DNA of 64,000 bases from Bacillota bacterium (GCA_023392515.1 JAEVYX010000035.1:1-64000), one strand, 5' to 3'. Numbered from the stretch's first letter, positions 26,078-35,014 are shown. Notes: generated by a model from the sequence alone, not told the origin. Numbers and translations: made by a program.

Positions 26078-27622
26078 TTACTCCCACTCAATAGAGGCCG
26101 GGGGCTTTGTGGTAACATCCATGACCACCCGGTTTACGTGGGGTACTTCGTTGACGATCCGGGCGCTGATCCTGGCAATCACATCATATGGGATGCGAGC
26201 CCAGTCGGCGGTCATAAAATCGTCTGTCGTCACAGCCCGAAGGGCCAACGTATAATCGTAAGTACGCTCGTCGCCCATGACGCCAACGGAACGCACACCT
26301 GTCAATACGGTAAAATACTGGTGAATATCCCGGTCAAGCCCCGCGGCGGCAATCTCCTGGCGCAATATGGTGTCACTCTCCCGGACGATATGCACCTTAT
26401 CCGGGGTAACCTCGCCCATGACCCGGATAGCCAGGCCCGGTCCGGGGAAGGGCTGCCGCCACACCATATCCGCAGGCAAGCCTACCGTTACGCCCAGGCG
26501 CCGAACCTCATCCTTGAAGAGCATGCGCAGGGGCTCCACCAGGCTTTCAAAGCCCAGTTCCTTGGGAAGACCCCCCACATTGTGGTGGCTTTTGATCACC
26601 GCACTACCCTGGACACTTCCGCTTTCAATCACATCGGGGTAAATGGTGCCCTGGGCAAAATGATCCAGCTTGCCCAGCTTCCGGGCTTCTTCCTTAAAGA
26701 CTTCAAGAAAGTCCCGGCCGATGATTTTTCGTTTCTGTTCCGGCTCGCTGACGCCTTTGAGATCGCCGAAGAATTTATCGGCGGCCTTTGCATGGACCAG
26801 CTTCACAGGGAAGGCATTGCTGAAAACCTCCACAACCTGTTCCGCTTCACCCTTACGCATAAAGCCGTGATCCACAAACACGCAGGTAAGCCTGTCCCCA
26901 ATAGCCTGATATAAAAGCGCCGCCGCCACGGAGGAATCCACCCCACCGGATAGAGCCAAAAGCACGGTGCCCTTTTCGCCTACCTGATCCCGAATACGCT
27001 TGATGGCCATTTGGGCATAGGCTTCCATGCTCCAATCCCCCACGCAGCCGCATATGTCGATCAGAAAGTTTTTAAGAAGCTGTGCGCCCTCCTTGGTATG
27101 GGTAACCTCCGGATGGAACTGCACACCGTAAATACGTTTTCGTTTATGGATCATGGCGGCAACAGGGCAATTGTCGCTGTGGGCAATGACCTCAAACCCT
27201 TCCGGAACCGCCATTACCTGATAGGTGTGGCTCAGCCAGCAGGAGGATTCGCTTGACATTCCTTTTAAAAGGTCCTCCCGGCCCTCCATGTTCACATTCA
27301 CCCGGCCATACTCCCGCTGAGCTGCGGGGGCAACCTTACCGCCCAGCATATGGGCCGTTAATTGCATACCGTAGCAAATGCCCAACACTGGAACGCCCAG
27401 TTCAAAAATGCCCGAGTCACACTTGGGAGCGTCCTCGGCCAGTACGCTGGCAGGACCGCCGCTTAAAATAATACCCACCGGATTCAACTCTTGAATGCGC
27501 CGGAGGGAGGCAGTATATGGAACCACTTCGGAGTATACCTTGTTTTCCCGCACCCGCCGGGCAATCAGCTGGGTATACTGGCCGCCAAAATCCAGAATTA
27601 CCACGCATTGGGTCGTTTGCAT
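26078..27622 (-). CDS. guaA: GMP synthase (glutamine-hydrolysing)
   Basis: Aminates XMP to GMP. 514 residues, full length: class I glutamine amidotransferase domain (1-195; catalytic Cys in GICYGMQ and His/Glu in QFHPEV), ATP pyrophosphatase domain with the P-loop SGGVDSSV, and the C-terminal dimerisation domain ending in TTKPPASIEWE. ATG 27622 follows AAGGAGGAATT. No purine riboswitch core was found upstream. Confidence 0.97.
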   Translation of the reverse strand: MQTTQCVVILDFGGQYTQLIARRVRENKVYSEVVPYTASLRRIQELNPVGIILSGGPASVLAEDAPKCDSGIFELGVPVLGICYGMQLTAHMLGGKVAPAAQREYGRVNVNMEGREDLLKGMSSESSCWLSHTYQVMAVPEGFEVIAHSDNCPVAAMIHKRKRIYGVQFHPEVTHTKEGAQLLKNFLIDICGCVGDWSMEAYAQMAIKRIRDQVGEKGTVLLALSGGVDSSVAAALLYQAIGDRLTCVFVDHGFMRKGEAEQVVEVFSNAFPVKLVHAKAADKFFGDLKGVSEPEQKRKIIGRDFLEVFKEEARKLGKLDHFAQGTIYPDVIESGSVQGSAVIKSHHNVGGLPKELGFESLVEPLRMLFKDEVRRLGVTVGLPADMVWRQPFPGPGLAIRVMGEVTPDKVHIVRESDTILRQEIAAAGLDRDIHQYFTVLTGVRSVGVMGDERTYDYTLALRAVTTDDFMTADWARIPYDVIARISARIVNEVPHVNRVVMDVTTKPPASIEWE

Positions 27623-27822
27623 GGGGGGAATTCCTCCTTACTCTCACAGGGGGGAGTCCAGGGGTTCGGCCCCCTTTTCCACCCATAAAAACCATCCCTG
27701 AAGGACTCATCTATTCTGCCACAAAAGTGCTTCTCCTGCAAGAGTTCTGTCGGAAAAAATCGAAAGGGATGGATATTCTTCGGTAAATATTTCCCCTCCA
27801 TGTTTCACCGGGGGGTTCATAT

Positions 27823-27858
27823 GTTATACTTAAATATAACCTTGAATCGCCATTCAAG
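27823..27858 (+). promoter_or_regulatory. Two adjacent perfect dyads at the tlpA promoter
   Basis: GTTATA-N6-TATAAC (27823-27840), overlapping the probable -10 TATACT, is followed at once by CTTGAA-N6-TTCAAG (27841-27858), ending 20 nt before the tlpA ATG. Operator or leader hairpin; the binder is unknown. Confidence 0.5.
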
Positions 27859-27877
27859 ATGTAAAGGAGGCATTCTC

Positions 27878-28489
27878 ATGAAAAATTACAGACTACGCCT
27901 TTTTGCGCTGATCTTTTCGTTGCTGTTTTTCATAACAGCCTGCGGCGCAGCCGAACAAAAGCAAGCCTCCCCGACTGCTGCCCAGGAGAGCATCCAGCCT
28001 ACCGCAACACCTGCCGCGGCGGATGATGCGGCCGAGCCCGCCTCAGAAAACGAAAAAGGCATGCCCTACCTGCTCAACGACCTAGAGGGCAGCCCCCTTG
28101 TTTTCAGTGAGTTGAAGGGCAAAGTGATCATTTTGAACTTCTTCACCACCTGGTGCACCTACTGCAAAATCGAAATGCCTGACCTTTTGAAATTGCAGGA
28201 AAAGTACGGAGAAGAGCTTCAGGTGATACTCATCCATGTGCCGGACGGGGAAACGGAAGAGGACGCCCGGAAATTTTTGAAGGACAACGGTTTTGATTCC
28301 CTGCGCATGGTAGAAGATTCCACGGGGATGCTGGCCTATTATTTTCAATTGGAAGGCTATCCCCTGTCCGTCGCCATTGACCGGGAAGGGTACCTGCTCT
28401 ATTATCAGCCTGGAATGCTGACCTATGAGCAGATGGAGAAAATTGTGCAAGAGGGCGGGCTTACCGCTCCCGACGCTTCTGCGGAGTAA
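27878..28489 (+). CDS. Thioredoxin-like lipoprotein (TlpA/ResA family)
   Basis: 203 residues: lipoprotein signal with lipobox FITAC (Cys24), a Thr/Ala/Pro linker, and a thioredoxin fold with redox motif FFTTWCTYCKIEMP. The cis-proline region reads EGYPLSVAI. Anchored outside the membrane, it probably reduces disulfides in envelope proteins, receiving electrons from the CcdA-like protein encoded 13 nt downstream. ATG 27878 follows AAAGGAGG. Confidence 0.93.
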   Translation: MKNYRLRLFALIFSLLFFITACGAAEQKQASPTAAQESIQPTATPAAADDAAEPASENEKGMPYLLNDLEGSPLVFSELKGKVIILNFFTTWCTYCKIEMPDLLKLQEKYGEELQVILIHVPDGETEEDARKFLKDNGFDSLRMVEDSTGMLAYYFQLEGYPLSVAIDREGYLLYYQPGMLTYEQMEKIVQEGGLTAPDASAE

Positions 28490-28502
28490 GGAGGCGTATC
28501 GC

Positions 28503-29219
28503 ATGCCTTCCGGTTTTGATTTCAGCAAAGCCCCCCAATTGGTTGAGGTAAGCCTGACCGCCTGGTCTGCCCTTCTCAACGGCCTGATCGCCTTTCTCTC
28601 CCCCTGCATTCTGCCCCTTTTGCCCGTATACGGCATTTACCTCCTGGGCGAAGGCCATTTAACGGGCCGGGAAAAAGCGCCAGTCAAACTGCTCCTAACC
28701 CGGATGCTGGGCTTTGCCCTTGGCTTCATTCCCTTTTTTATGCTCCTGGGCGCGGGCGCAGGGGCCTTGGGCGACCTCCTGCAAGCCCACCGGCAGACCC
28801 TGCTCTATTTGGGCGGCGGCCTGATGGTTCTGTTTGGGCTCATGATGCTGGACGTCCTGCCTGCCCTGCATCTGTTTTCTATCAAGGCAGATGCCAGAGC
28901 GTTGTCCGGCGGCGGGTTTTTCAAAATGATGGCGCTGGGCTTTGTGCTTGCTATCTCCTGGCTTCCCTGCACGTCGCCGCTCCTGTCCAATGTACTGCTG
29001 ATGGCTGCGGGAACCGGCGCATCCGCCACAAGAGGCATGTGGCTCCTGTTCGTCTATTCCCTGGGGCTGACGCTGCCGTTCCTTTTGTTCATGGCCCTTT
29101 ATGCCAAGCTCAACACCATGCTCACATTTCTGCGTACACACCAGCGAATCATCCGGCATATCGCGGGTGCGGCCATGATCGTTTACGGCATTCTTCAATT
29201 TACGGGTGTTTTGCAATAG
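28503..29219 (+). CDS. ccdA: CcdA-like thiol electron-transfer membrane protein
   Basis: 238 residues, six hydrophobic helices. Two membrane-embedded cysteines occur in the expected places: SPCILPLLP in helix 1 and LPCTSP in helix 4. Carries reducing equivalents from cytosolic thioredoxin to extracytoplasmic partners such as the adjacent TlpA-like lipoprotein. No cytochrome c biogenesis genes are nearby, so the target may be general thiol repair. The ribosome site GGAGG overlaps the tlpA stop. Confidence 0.92.
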   Translation: MPSGFDFSKAPQLVEVSLTAWSALLNGLIAFLSPCILPLLPVYGIYLLGEGHLTGREKAPVKLLLTRMLGFALGFIPFFMLLGAGAGALGDLLQAHRQTLLYLGGGLMVLFGLMMLDVLPALHLFSIKADARALSGGGFFKMMALGFVLAISWLPCTSPLLSNVLLMAAGTGASATRGMWLLFVYSLGLTLPFLLFMALYAKLNTMLTFLRTHQRIIRHIAGAAMIVYGILQFTGVLQ

Positions 29220-29226
29220 CGCAAGC

Positions 29227-29236
29227 AAAAACCCGC
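29227..29236. terminator. Left half of a split bidirectional terminator
   Basis: AAAAACCCGC here is the exact reverse complement of GCGGGTTTTT at 30061-30070. Without the intervening 812 bp the two halves form a 10-bp terminator stem with a 12-nt loop between ccdA and parB. Confidence 0.7.
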
Positions 29237-29248
29237 CTGTTCATTCAA
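29235..29248 (+). repeat. 14-bp direct repeat, left copy, flanking the acetyltransferase cassette
   Basis: GCCTGTTCATTCAA, repeated exactly at 30047-30060. The two copies bracket the low-GC segment and look like a duplicated insertion target. Confidence 0.75.
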
Positions 29249-29255
29249 TCAAATC

Positions 29256-29292
29256 AGAGTGCCGATGTTCTACGCTTCGGCACTCTTTCTTT
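29256..29292 (+). terminator. Terminator hairpin at the left end of the cassette
   Basis: Perfect 10-bp stem AGAGTGCCGA/TCGGCACTCT (29256-29265/29277-29286) followed by TTCTTT. It lies inside the inserted segment and now ends transcripts arriving from ccdA. Confidence 0.85.
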
Positions 29293-29366
29293 AGGGTTTC
29301 TTTTTGGAGCCATAATGTGTTATAACTTGAGAATGAAGTAAAATTTGTATTTGCAGAGGTAAGCTT

Positions 29367-29891
29367 GTGACAAATGATTTGATTATCATAAAACCCTCCT
29401 CTGAACTCAAAGAAGCCATTTGGGAATACAGGCAGGAATATTTTGACTTTGGTGAAACTCACATCAATGGAAGTTGTGGCATAGCTCACGCTAATAATTT
29501 TGATGAATGGCTCGAACTTGTTCTTTCAATTGAAAAAGATAAGCTGAGAGATAATGTCCATGCAAGCACATATTTTTCTGTTAGAAGAAATGACAACAAA
29601 ATCATTGGAAGCATACAGCTCCGCCATTCTTTAACTCCTGAATTGGAAAAACACGGCGGGCATATAGGTTATGGAATTCGTCCATCGGAACGAAGAAGGG
29701 GTTATGGGAAACAGCAGCTTCTGCTTGCTTTAGGTGAAGCAAATAAATTAAAAATTCCAAAGGTTATGATTACTTGTGATAAAGCCAATGTTCCTTCAGC
29801 GAAAACTGCAATTAGCTGCGGCGGTATTTTAACGAATGAAATTATTTATGAAGGTAAGGCTCAGCAAGTCTATTGGATTGACCTCCGATAA
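29367..29891 (+). CDS. GNAT-family N-acetyltransferase on a low-GC cassette
   Basis: 174 residues with the acetyl-CoA motif GYGIRPSERRRGYGKQ and the preceding strand GSIQLRHSL, typical of small acetyltransferases acting on unknown small molecules or proteins. GTG start at 29367 after AGAGGT; an ATG start would be far inside. Base composition and codon use (many AAA, AAT, TTA) are clearly AT-richer than every neighbour. It sits alone between two hairpins and a 14-bp direct repeat, indicating recent acquisition. Resistance to an aminoglycoside-like drug or toxin is possible but not shown. Confidence 0.88.
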   Translation: MTNDLIIIKPSSELKEAIWEYRQEYFDFGETHINGSCGIAHANNFDEWLELVLSIEKDKLRDNVHASTYFSVRRNDNKIIGSIQLRHSLTPELEKHGGHIGYGIRPSERRRGYGKQQLLLALGEANKLKIPKVMITCDKANVPSAKTAISCGGILTNEIIYEGKAQQVYWIDLR

Positions 29892-29991
29892 AGCAGCTTC
29901 TCATTTTATGATGCTGTTACCAATAAATATCAGTGCCTATACAGCGATTATTATGTGTGATATATTTACGTGAAAAAAATCGTATAATATT

Positions 29992-30030
29992 AAATGGCTT
30001 CTTGATTTTATGCGAATCAAAAAGCCATTT
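29992..30030 (+). terminator. Terminator hairpin at the right end of the cassette
   Basis: AAATGGCTT/AAGCCATTT (29992-30000/30022-30030) with an inner TTGATT/AATCAA pairing. It is the probable terminator of the acetyltransferase gene. Confidence 0.7.
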
Positions 30031-30046
30031 GTTGACAACCTGACCG

Positions 30047-30060
30047 GCCTGTTCATTCAA
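30047..30060 (+). repeat. 14-bp direct repeat, right copy
   Basis: Exact second copy of GCCTGTTCATTCAA, directly followed by the right half of the split terminator (GCGGGTTTTT, 30061-30070). Confidence 0.75.
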
Positions 30061-30082
30061 GCGGGTTTTTTGATGCTGTATC

Positions 30083-30937
30083 TTATGCCTCTTCTGTCAT
30101 TTTCTCAAAGGCTTGATAGATTCGCTCCAATTCCTCGGTGCTGTAATACTGCAAAATGACCTTGCCCTTTTTGGCGGTTCCGGAAAGGGTGGTGCGAACG
30201 CCCAGCGTTTCCCGCATGCGGGTCTCCAAATCACTGAGTTCCACAGGCAAAGGCTTTTTCCGCGGTTTCGGTTTTTCCTTGCTGGGCGCTTTTGCAGCAA
30301 GCTGCTCCAGTTGACGAACAGATAGGCCAACGGATACCGTTTGTCTGGCCAATTCCGTTTGGCGGCCCGCATCCTCCAGGCCTGCCAGCACCCTGGCATG
30401 GCCGGCAGAGAGATCGCCCTTGCGCACCAGGTCCGTTACCTCCTTGGGCAGCGTCAAAAGCCGCAGGAGGTTTGCCACAGCAGGGCGGCTTTTGCCCAGC
30501 CGCTGGGACACAGCTTCCTGGGTGTATCCGCATTGCTGCATCAGCGCACGGATAGCGGCCGCTTCTTCCATAGGGTTCAGGTCCTCCCGCTGGAGGTTTT
30601 CAATAAGGGCCGCTTCCATCTGCTGCATGCGGTCCATATCCTTTACGATGCAGGGAATGGTGGCAAGCCCGGCCAGGCGGGATGCCCGCCACCTGCGCTC
30701 ACCCGCTACAATGCGGTAGCGGCTGCCCGACGGCACCACCAAAATGGGCTGAAGCACGCCTGCTTCCTTGATGCTCAGCGCCAATTGGGAAAGCGCATCA
30801 TCGGAAAAGGTACGCCGGGGCTGGCCCTCGTTTGGGTCAATCTCCCCTACCGGGATTTCCTGCACAAACTGCTGCAGGACATCATCCCCCACGGGCAAGA
30901 GTTCATCCAGGCCGCGGCCCAAACCGGTTTTCTTCAT
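30083..30937 (-). CDS. parB: Chromosome partitioning protein ParB/Spo0J
   Basis: 284 residues. CTP-dependent DNA clamp that loads at parS and organises the origin region. N-terminal ParB/Srx domain with GERRWRASRLAGL, then the helix-turn-helix (YTQEAVSQRLGKSRPAVANLLRLL) and a C-terminal dimerisation helix. ATG 30937 is preferred over TTG 30943 because it begins MKKTGLGRGLDELL, the family start. It lies 56 nt downstream of parA. No parS site was recognised in the window. Confidence 0.95.
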   Translation of the reverse strand: MKKTGLGRGLDELLPVGDDVLQQFVQEIPVGEIDPNEGQPRRTFSDDALSQLALSIKEAGVLQPILVVPSGSRYRIVAGERRWRASRLAGLATIPCIVKDMDRMQQMEAALIENLQREDLNPMEEAAAIRALMQQCGYTQEAVSQRLGKSRPAVANLLRLLTLPKEVTDLVRKGDLSAGHARVLAGLEDAGRQTELARQTVSVGLSVRQLEQLAAKAPSKEKPKPRKKPLPVELSDLETRMRETLGVRTTLSGTAKKGKVILQYYSTEELERIYQAFEKMTEEA

Positions 30938-30993
30938 CCGCAAACACTTCCTGACATAGCAATAGCAAGGTAATCGTCGAAGAGCGGCGCAGC

Positions 30994-31755
30994 TTACCTC
31001 GGGTTGCGCTCCAATACTTCCTTGGCCAGCGCCCGGTAGGCCTCGGCCCCGGCGCTGCGGCTATCGTACAAATGGATGGGCAGGCCATGGCTGGGTGCCT
31101 CGCCCAACCGGACATTCCGGGGAATGGTGACGGAAAATACCTTGTTTTTAAAATGGCGCTTCACCTGATCCACCACCTGCAGGCCAAGGTTTGTCCGCCC
31201 GTCCAGCATGGTCAGCAGGATGCCTTCAATGTCCAGGGCGGGGTTCACGGTGCGCTTGATCCGGTTGATGGTATTCATCAGCGATGTCACGCCTTCCAAA
31301 GCGTAGTATTCGCATTGGATCGGCACCAATACACGCCCGGCCGCCGCCAGGGCGTTAACCGTGAGCAGACCCAGGGAGGGCGGGCAGTCGATAAATATAA
31401 AATCATAATCTCCGGAGACCTGCTCCAGAGCGGATTTCAAGCGGTATTCCCGATTGGGCACGTTGACAAGCTCCACCTCAGCCCCCGCCAGGCGGATGTC
31501 CGCCGGGGCCAGGTGCAACCCTTTGACTTTGGTTTTTACAATGCAGTCCCGCATGGGCAGCTTGCCGACCATCACCTCATAGATGCTTTTCGGCCCAGGT
31601 TTAGCACCCAAGCCGCTGGAAGTGTTGCCCTGGGGATCCAAGTCAACCGCCAGTACATTTTGGCCGATTTCCGCCAGACAAGCCGTCAAATTGACGGAGG
31701 TGGTGGTCTTTCCCACGCCTCCTTTTTGGTTGGTGACCGCAATGATCTTGCCCAT
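30994..31755 (-). CDS. parA: Chromosome partitioning ATPase ParA/Soj
   Basis: 253 residues, deviant Walker A ATPase (KGGVGKTTT), Walker A' and B regions (AVDLDPQGN, FIFIDCPPS). Works with ParB in origin segregation and, in spore formers, in initiation and sporulation control. The ATG at 31755 is the family start (MGKIIAVTNQKGG). First gene of the parA-parB operon with a near-consensus promoter. Confidence 0.96.
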   Translation of the reverse strand: MGKIIAVTNQKGGVGKTTTSVNLTACLAEIGQNVLAVDLDPQGNTSSGLGAKPGPKSIYEVMVGKLPMRDCIVKTKVKGLHLAPADIRLAGAEVELVNVPNREYRLKSALEQVSGDYDFIFIDCPPSLGLLTVNALAAAGRVLVPIQCEYYALEGVTSLMNTINRIKRTVNPALDIEGILLTMLDGRTNLGLQVVDQVKRHFKNKVFSVTIPRNVRLGEAPSHGLPIHLYDSRSAGAEAYRALAKEVLERNPR

Positions 31756-31806
31756 GTCTACGTCCTCTCACGCCCTTTAGCCCAAAGGTTAAGGGTGTCT
31801 TTACGT

Positions 31807-31835
31807 ATTGTATCGGGTTTTGGATAGATTGTAAA
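31807..31835 (-). promoter_or_regulatory. Promoter of parA-parB
   Basis: Minus strand TTTACA (31830-31835), a 17-nt spacer and TACAAT (31807-31812). Confidence 0.75.
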
Positions 31836-31890
31836 GCGTACCGGCTGCCATTCTTCCTTTTTTCGGCAAAAGGCGCGGGCCTCAGGATTT

Positions 31891-33102
31891 CTATGCCTCC
31901 CCTGCCGCATGGATCCCGGCCAGGATGCCGCTTGCCCAGGCAAACAGCAAATTAAACCCGCCGCAGTCTCCGTCCACATCCAAAACCTCGCCGGCGGCAT
32001 ACAGTTTCGGGGCCAGCAGCGAGGCCATCCTTTCCGGATCAAACTCCTTGAGGTCAATCCCCCCCGCCGTAACCTGTGCCTGGTCAAACCCCTGCACCCC
32101 TGTCACCGTCAAAGGAAAATCTTCCATGAGCGCCGAAAGGGCAACCACTTCCCTGTCGGTAAGCGTTTCACAAAGCCTGCTCATAGGCCCCAGCCCGGCC
32201 CTTTTCAAAAGCGTCAGGCCCAGCCGGGACGCAAGCGCGCCCAGAAAGAAATGTTCAAGGGGTTCGCTTTTTAAAAGTTCCTTTCGCCGCATGAGCCAGG
32301 CGTAGGATTCCCCCGAATTTTCATTGATGGCGGGCAGGAAGGAAAGATGAAGCACAGCCCCCTTTGATTCCCTGGCCAGCTGCATAGCGGCCACGCCGCT
32401 TACGCCATAGGCCGTGAACAGGATTTCTCCCTTTTTCCGGGACAGCTCATTTTCCTGCTTTGTAAGCCACACCTCCGCCTTCATGCGGATGCCCTCCAGC
32501 CCGCGGATCGGCTCAAGCTCCGTCTTCAGCGGCACGAGAGCGGGCTTAAGGGCCGTCAGGTGATGGCCCTGCGATACGAGCAGCGCATAGGTGCTGCCGT
32601 CGCTGCCCAGCTTGGGGTATGCTTTGCCCCCGCCGGTAACGATGAGGCTATCCCCCGCAAATTCCCGTCCCCCTGCCCAGACTTTCCAGCCCCCGGGCGT
32701 TTTTTGCACCCGGTCAGCCGCTGCGCCGCATACCATGTCCACCCCATGCCGGGCACAGCCCAGGCGCAGCACATCCAATACGGATGCGGCTTGTCCGCTG
32801 GCTGGATACGCCCGTCCTTCCTCTTCTTCCCGGATGGAAAGGCCCAGTCCTTCAAAAAAGGAGCGCACCTCTTTTACGCCGACCTTGGAAAGTACCCGGC
32901 CGGCAAAATCCGCCCCGCCCAAATACCCGGGCGGTTGGGTATTATACATGTTGCACCGGCCGTTCCCGGTCGCAAGTATTTTTTTGCCCACCCGGTCCAT
33001 CTTTTCAATCAGCGCCACATTGGCCCCCTGGCTGGCTGCGCTGATGGCTGCTGCCAGCCCGGCCGCACCGCCGCCGATGACCAGCACGGTTTTCTCCTTC
33101 AC
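31891..33102 (-). CDS. HI0933/BaiN-family flavoprotein
   Basis: About 403 residues, FAD-dependent oxidoreductase of the HI0933-like family: N-terminal dinucleotide fold GGGAAGLAAAISA, the family motif GKKILATGNGRCN, and a C-terminal FAD motif AAGEVLDVDGDCGGFNLLFAWASG. Substrate unknown; relatives include BaiN of bile-acid metabolism, which does not make this a bile enzyme. GTG 33102 lies 8 nt after GGGAGG and is preferred; GTG 33111 overlaps that site. Confidence 0.9.
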   Translation of the reverse strand: MKEKTVLVIGGGAAGLAAAISAASQGANVALIEKMDRVGKKILATGNGRCNMYNTQPPGYLGGADFAGRVLSKVGVKEVRSFFEGLGLSIREEEEGRAYPASGQAASVLDVLRLGCARHGVDMVCGAAADRVQKTPGGWKVWAGGREFAGDSLIVTGGGKAYPKLGSDGSTYALLVSQGHHLTALKPALVPLKTELEPIRGLEGIRMKAEVWLTKQENELSRKKGEILFTAYGVSGVAAMQLARESKGAVLHLSFLPAINENSGESYAWLMRRKELLKSEPLEHFFLGALASRLGLTLLKRAGLGPMSRLCETLTDREVVALSALMEDFPLTVTGVQGFDQAQVTAGGIDLKEFDPERMASLLAPKLYAAGEVLDVDGDCGGFNLLFAWASGILAGIHAAGEA

Positions 33103-33189
33103 GGGAATCACCTCCCTTCTATTATACAGAGCAATCCATCAAAACAAAAGCCCCGCACGGATTACTTGGAAGGAACATTCATAAAACAA

Positions 33190-33225
33190 GCGGGGAGGGG
33201 CCTTTTGAAAAATGTCCCTCCCCGC
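33190..33225 (+). terminator. GC-rich hairpin in the divergent intergenic region
   Basis: GCGGGGAGGG (33190-33199) pairs with CCCTCCCCGC (33216-33225) around a 16-nt loop. There is no T run directly after it. Function unclear. Confidence 0.4.
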
Positions 33226-33328
33226 ACCCCTCCCTAAAAACTTTAGTGATGGGTTTAATGATTTGCCTGGTACCTTGGCATACAGGGGTTTTATTTATTC
33301 CACAATGTAAGAATGGAAGTGCCTTGTG

Positions 33329-33357
33329 TTGGCTTTCCCCGGCTTTCGTGTTACAAT
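33329..33357 (+). promoter_or_regulatory. Promoter of the COG2509-type flavoprotein operon
   Basis: TTGGCT (33329-33334), a 17-nt spacer and TACAAT (33352-33357), 28 nt before the ATG. Confidence 0.65.
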
Positions 33358-33385
33358 ACGGGCGGATATTTAAAGGAGGACGGAC

Positions 33386-35014
33386 ATGCTGCGGCTGAAC
33401 AACCTTTCCATACCCCTTGATGCAAGCCCGGAGGATTTGCGTTTCCTCGTTTTGCAAAAATTGAAGATCGGCCCCGGGGATTTGAAGGGACTTCAAATCT
33501 GCAAGAAAAGCGTGGATGCCAGAGACAAGGGCGACGTGCATTTTGTATACGCGCTGGATGTAGAGGTTGCCAGGGAGGCGGAGGTTGTAAAGCGCCTTCG
33601 CCCGCAAACGGCAGTGATCCTCCCGGAAATCAGGGAAAGCCAACCCCTGCCCAAGCCCTCCTTTTCCCGCCGGCCGGTTGTGGTAGGAGCCGGCCCAGCC
33701 GGGTTGTTTTCTGCCCTGACACTGGCCCGGGCAGGCGCAAGGCCGCTGCTTATCGAGCGGGGTAAAAGGGTTCATGACCGGGCTGGGGATGTCTCCCGGC
33801 TGTTTGAGGAAGGCCATCTTGACCCGGAGAGCAACGCGCTCTTTGGGGAAGGGGGCGCGGGTGCCTTTTCCGATGGAAAGCTGACCACCGGCATCAAAAG
33901 CCCGCATTGCCGGGAGGTTTTGGAAACCTTTGTGCAGTGCGGCGCTCCGGAAGAAATCCTGTACCACCAAAAGCCTCACATTGGCACCGACCTTTTGCGC
34001 GGCGTAGTTGCAAACCTGCGGGAGGAGATTATAGCCCTGGGCGGTGAGGTATGGTTTGAAACAAGGCTCACCGGCCTGAACATTGAAAAAGGAAAGCTTC
34101 ACGGCATCCGAATTGCACGGGGGCAGGCAGAGAGGGAACTGGACACCGATACGCTGATTCTTGCCATCGGCCACAGCGCCAGGGATACCTACCGCATGCT
34201 CCATGATGCGGGCATTCCCCTTGCCCAAAAGCCATTCTCCGTCGGCGCCAGGATCGAGCATCCCCAGGCGCTTATCAACCAAAGCCAGTATGGCCGCTTT
34301 GCGAATCACCCGGCGCTGGGCGCCGCCGATTACAAGCTCAGCGTTCGCACACCGGACGGCCGGGGCGCATACACCTTTTGCATGTGCCCTGGCGGCATGG
34401 TCATCTGCGCCGCCAGCCAGCCGGACGCCTTGTGCGTAAACGGCATGAGCTATCATAAGCGGGACGGGAATAACGCCAACTCCGCCCTGCTCATCGGGAT
34501 CGATCCCCTGGACTTTGGGGACAGCCATCCCTTGGCCGGGCTGTGCTTTCAGCAGGCGATGGAGAAAGCCGCGTTCCGGGCGGGCGGCGGCGGATTCAAA
34601 GCACCCGGTCAGCGGGTGGAGGATTTTCTTCTGGGCCGGGCGTCCACCCATTTGGGAAACGTAATCCCAAGCTATCTTCCCGGAGTGACTCCTGCGGACC
34701 TTCAAAGCTGCCTCCCTCCCATGGTAATCGAAAACATGCGTCTGGGCATCCGGCAGATGGACAGGCAGCTGCAAGGGTTTGCCCATCCCGACGCGGTTCT
34801 CACTGGGGTGGAAACAAGATCCTCCTCGCCGGTGCGCATTTTGCGGGATGAAAAAAGATCCAGCGCAATAGAGGGAATTTTCCCTGCCGGAGAGGGGTCC
34901 GGCTATGCGGGAGGCATTATGAGCGCGGCAGTGGACGGCATTTCATGCGCCATAGCCGCTTTGGAAAGGAAATTGGAAAGGAAAGAGGCAAATGATTCGC
35001 GCAGTGATCTTTGA
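33386..35014 (+). CDS. NAD(P)/FAD-dependent dehydrogenase (COG2509 type)
   Basis: 542 residues: a roughly 95-residue N-terminal alpha/beta domain, then the FAD domain beginning VVVGAGPAGLFSALTLARAG, a family loop FGEGGAGAFSDGKLTTG, and the C-terminal FAD contact GEGSGYAGGIMSAAVDG. The family is common in anaerobes; the physiological substrate is unknown. ATG 33386 follows AAAGGAGG. Its last 23 nt overlap the following HAD phosphatase gene, suggesting coupled translation. Confidence 0.9.
   Translation: MLRLNNLSIPLDASPEDLRFLVLQKLKIGPGDLKGLQICKKSVDARDKGDVHFVYALDVEVAREAEVVKRLRPQTAVILPEIRESQPLPKPSFSRRPVVVGAGPAGLFSALTLARAGARPLLIERGKRVHDRAGDVSRLFEEGHLDPESNALFGEGGAGAFSDGKLTTGIKSPHCREVLETFVQCGAPEEILYHQKPHIGTDLLRGVVANLREEIIALGGEVWFETRLTGLNIEKGKLHGIRIARGQAERELDTDTLILAIGHSARDTYRMLHDAGIPLAQKPFSVGARIEHPQALINQSQYGRFANHPALGAADYKLSVRTPDGRGAYTFCMCPGGMVICAASQPDALCVNGMSYHKRDGNNANSALLIGIDPLDFGDSHPLAGLCFQQAMEKAAFRAGGGGFKAPGQRVEDFLLGRASTHLGNVIPSYLPGVTPADLQSCLPPMVIENMRLGIRQMDRQLQGFAHPDAVLTGVETRSSSPVRILRDEKRSSAIEGIFPAGEGSGYAGGIMSAAVDGISCAIAALERKLERKEANDSRSDL

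Noticed and set aside
29992..30046. Integron attC site at the cassette end
   Set aside because: The hairpin and nearby GTTGACAAC are suggestive, but the paired R and L boxes of attC are not recognisable and a 14-bp duplication is not an integron feature.
30083..31755. Replication origin or parS next to parA-parB
   Set aside because: No parS-like 16-mer, DnaA box cluster, or dnaA, gidA/B, rpmH genes are visible around the par genes in this window.
33179..34786. 535-residue open frame on the minus strand
   Set aside because: It lies antisense to the clear flavoprotein at 33386-35014; its translation is low in recognisable motifs and long antisense frames are expected in GC-rich genes.
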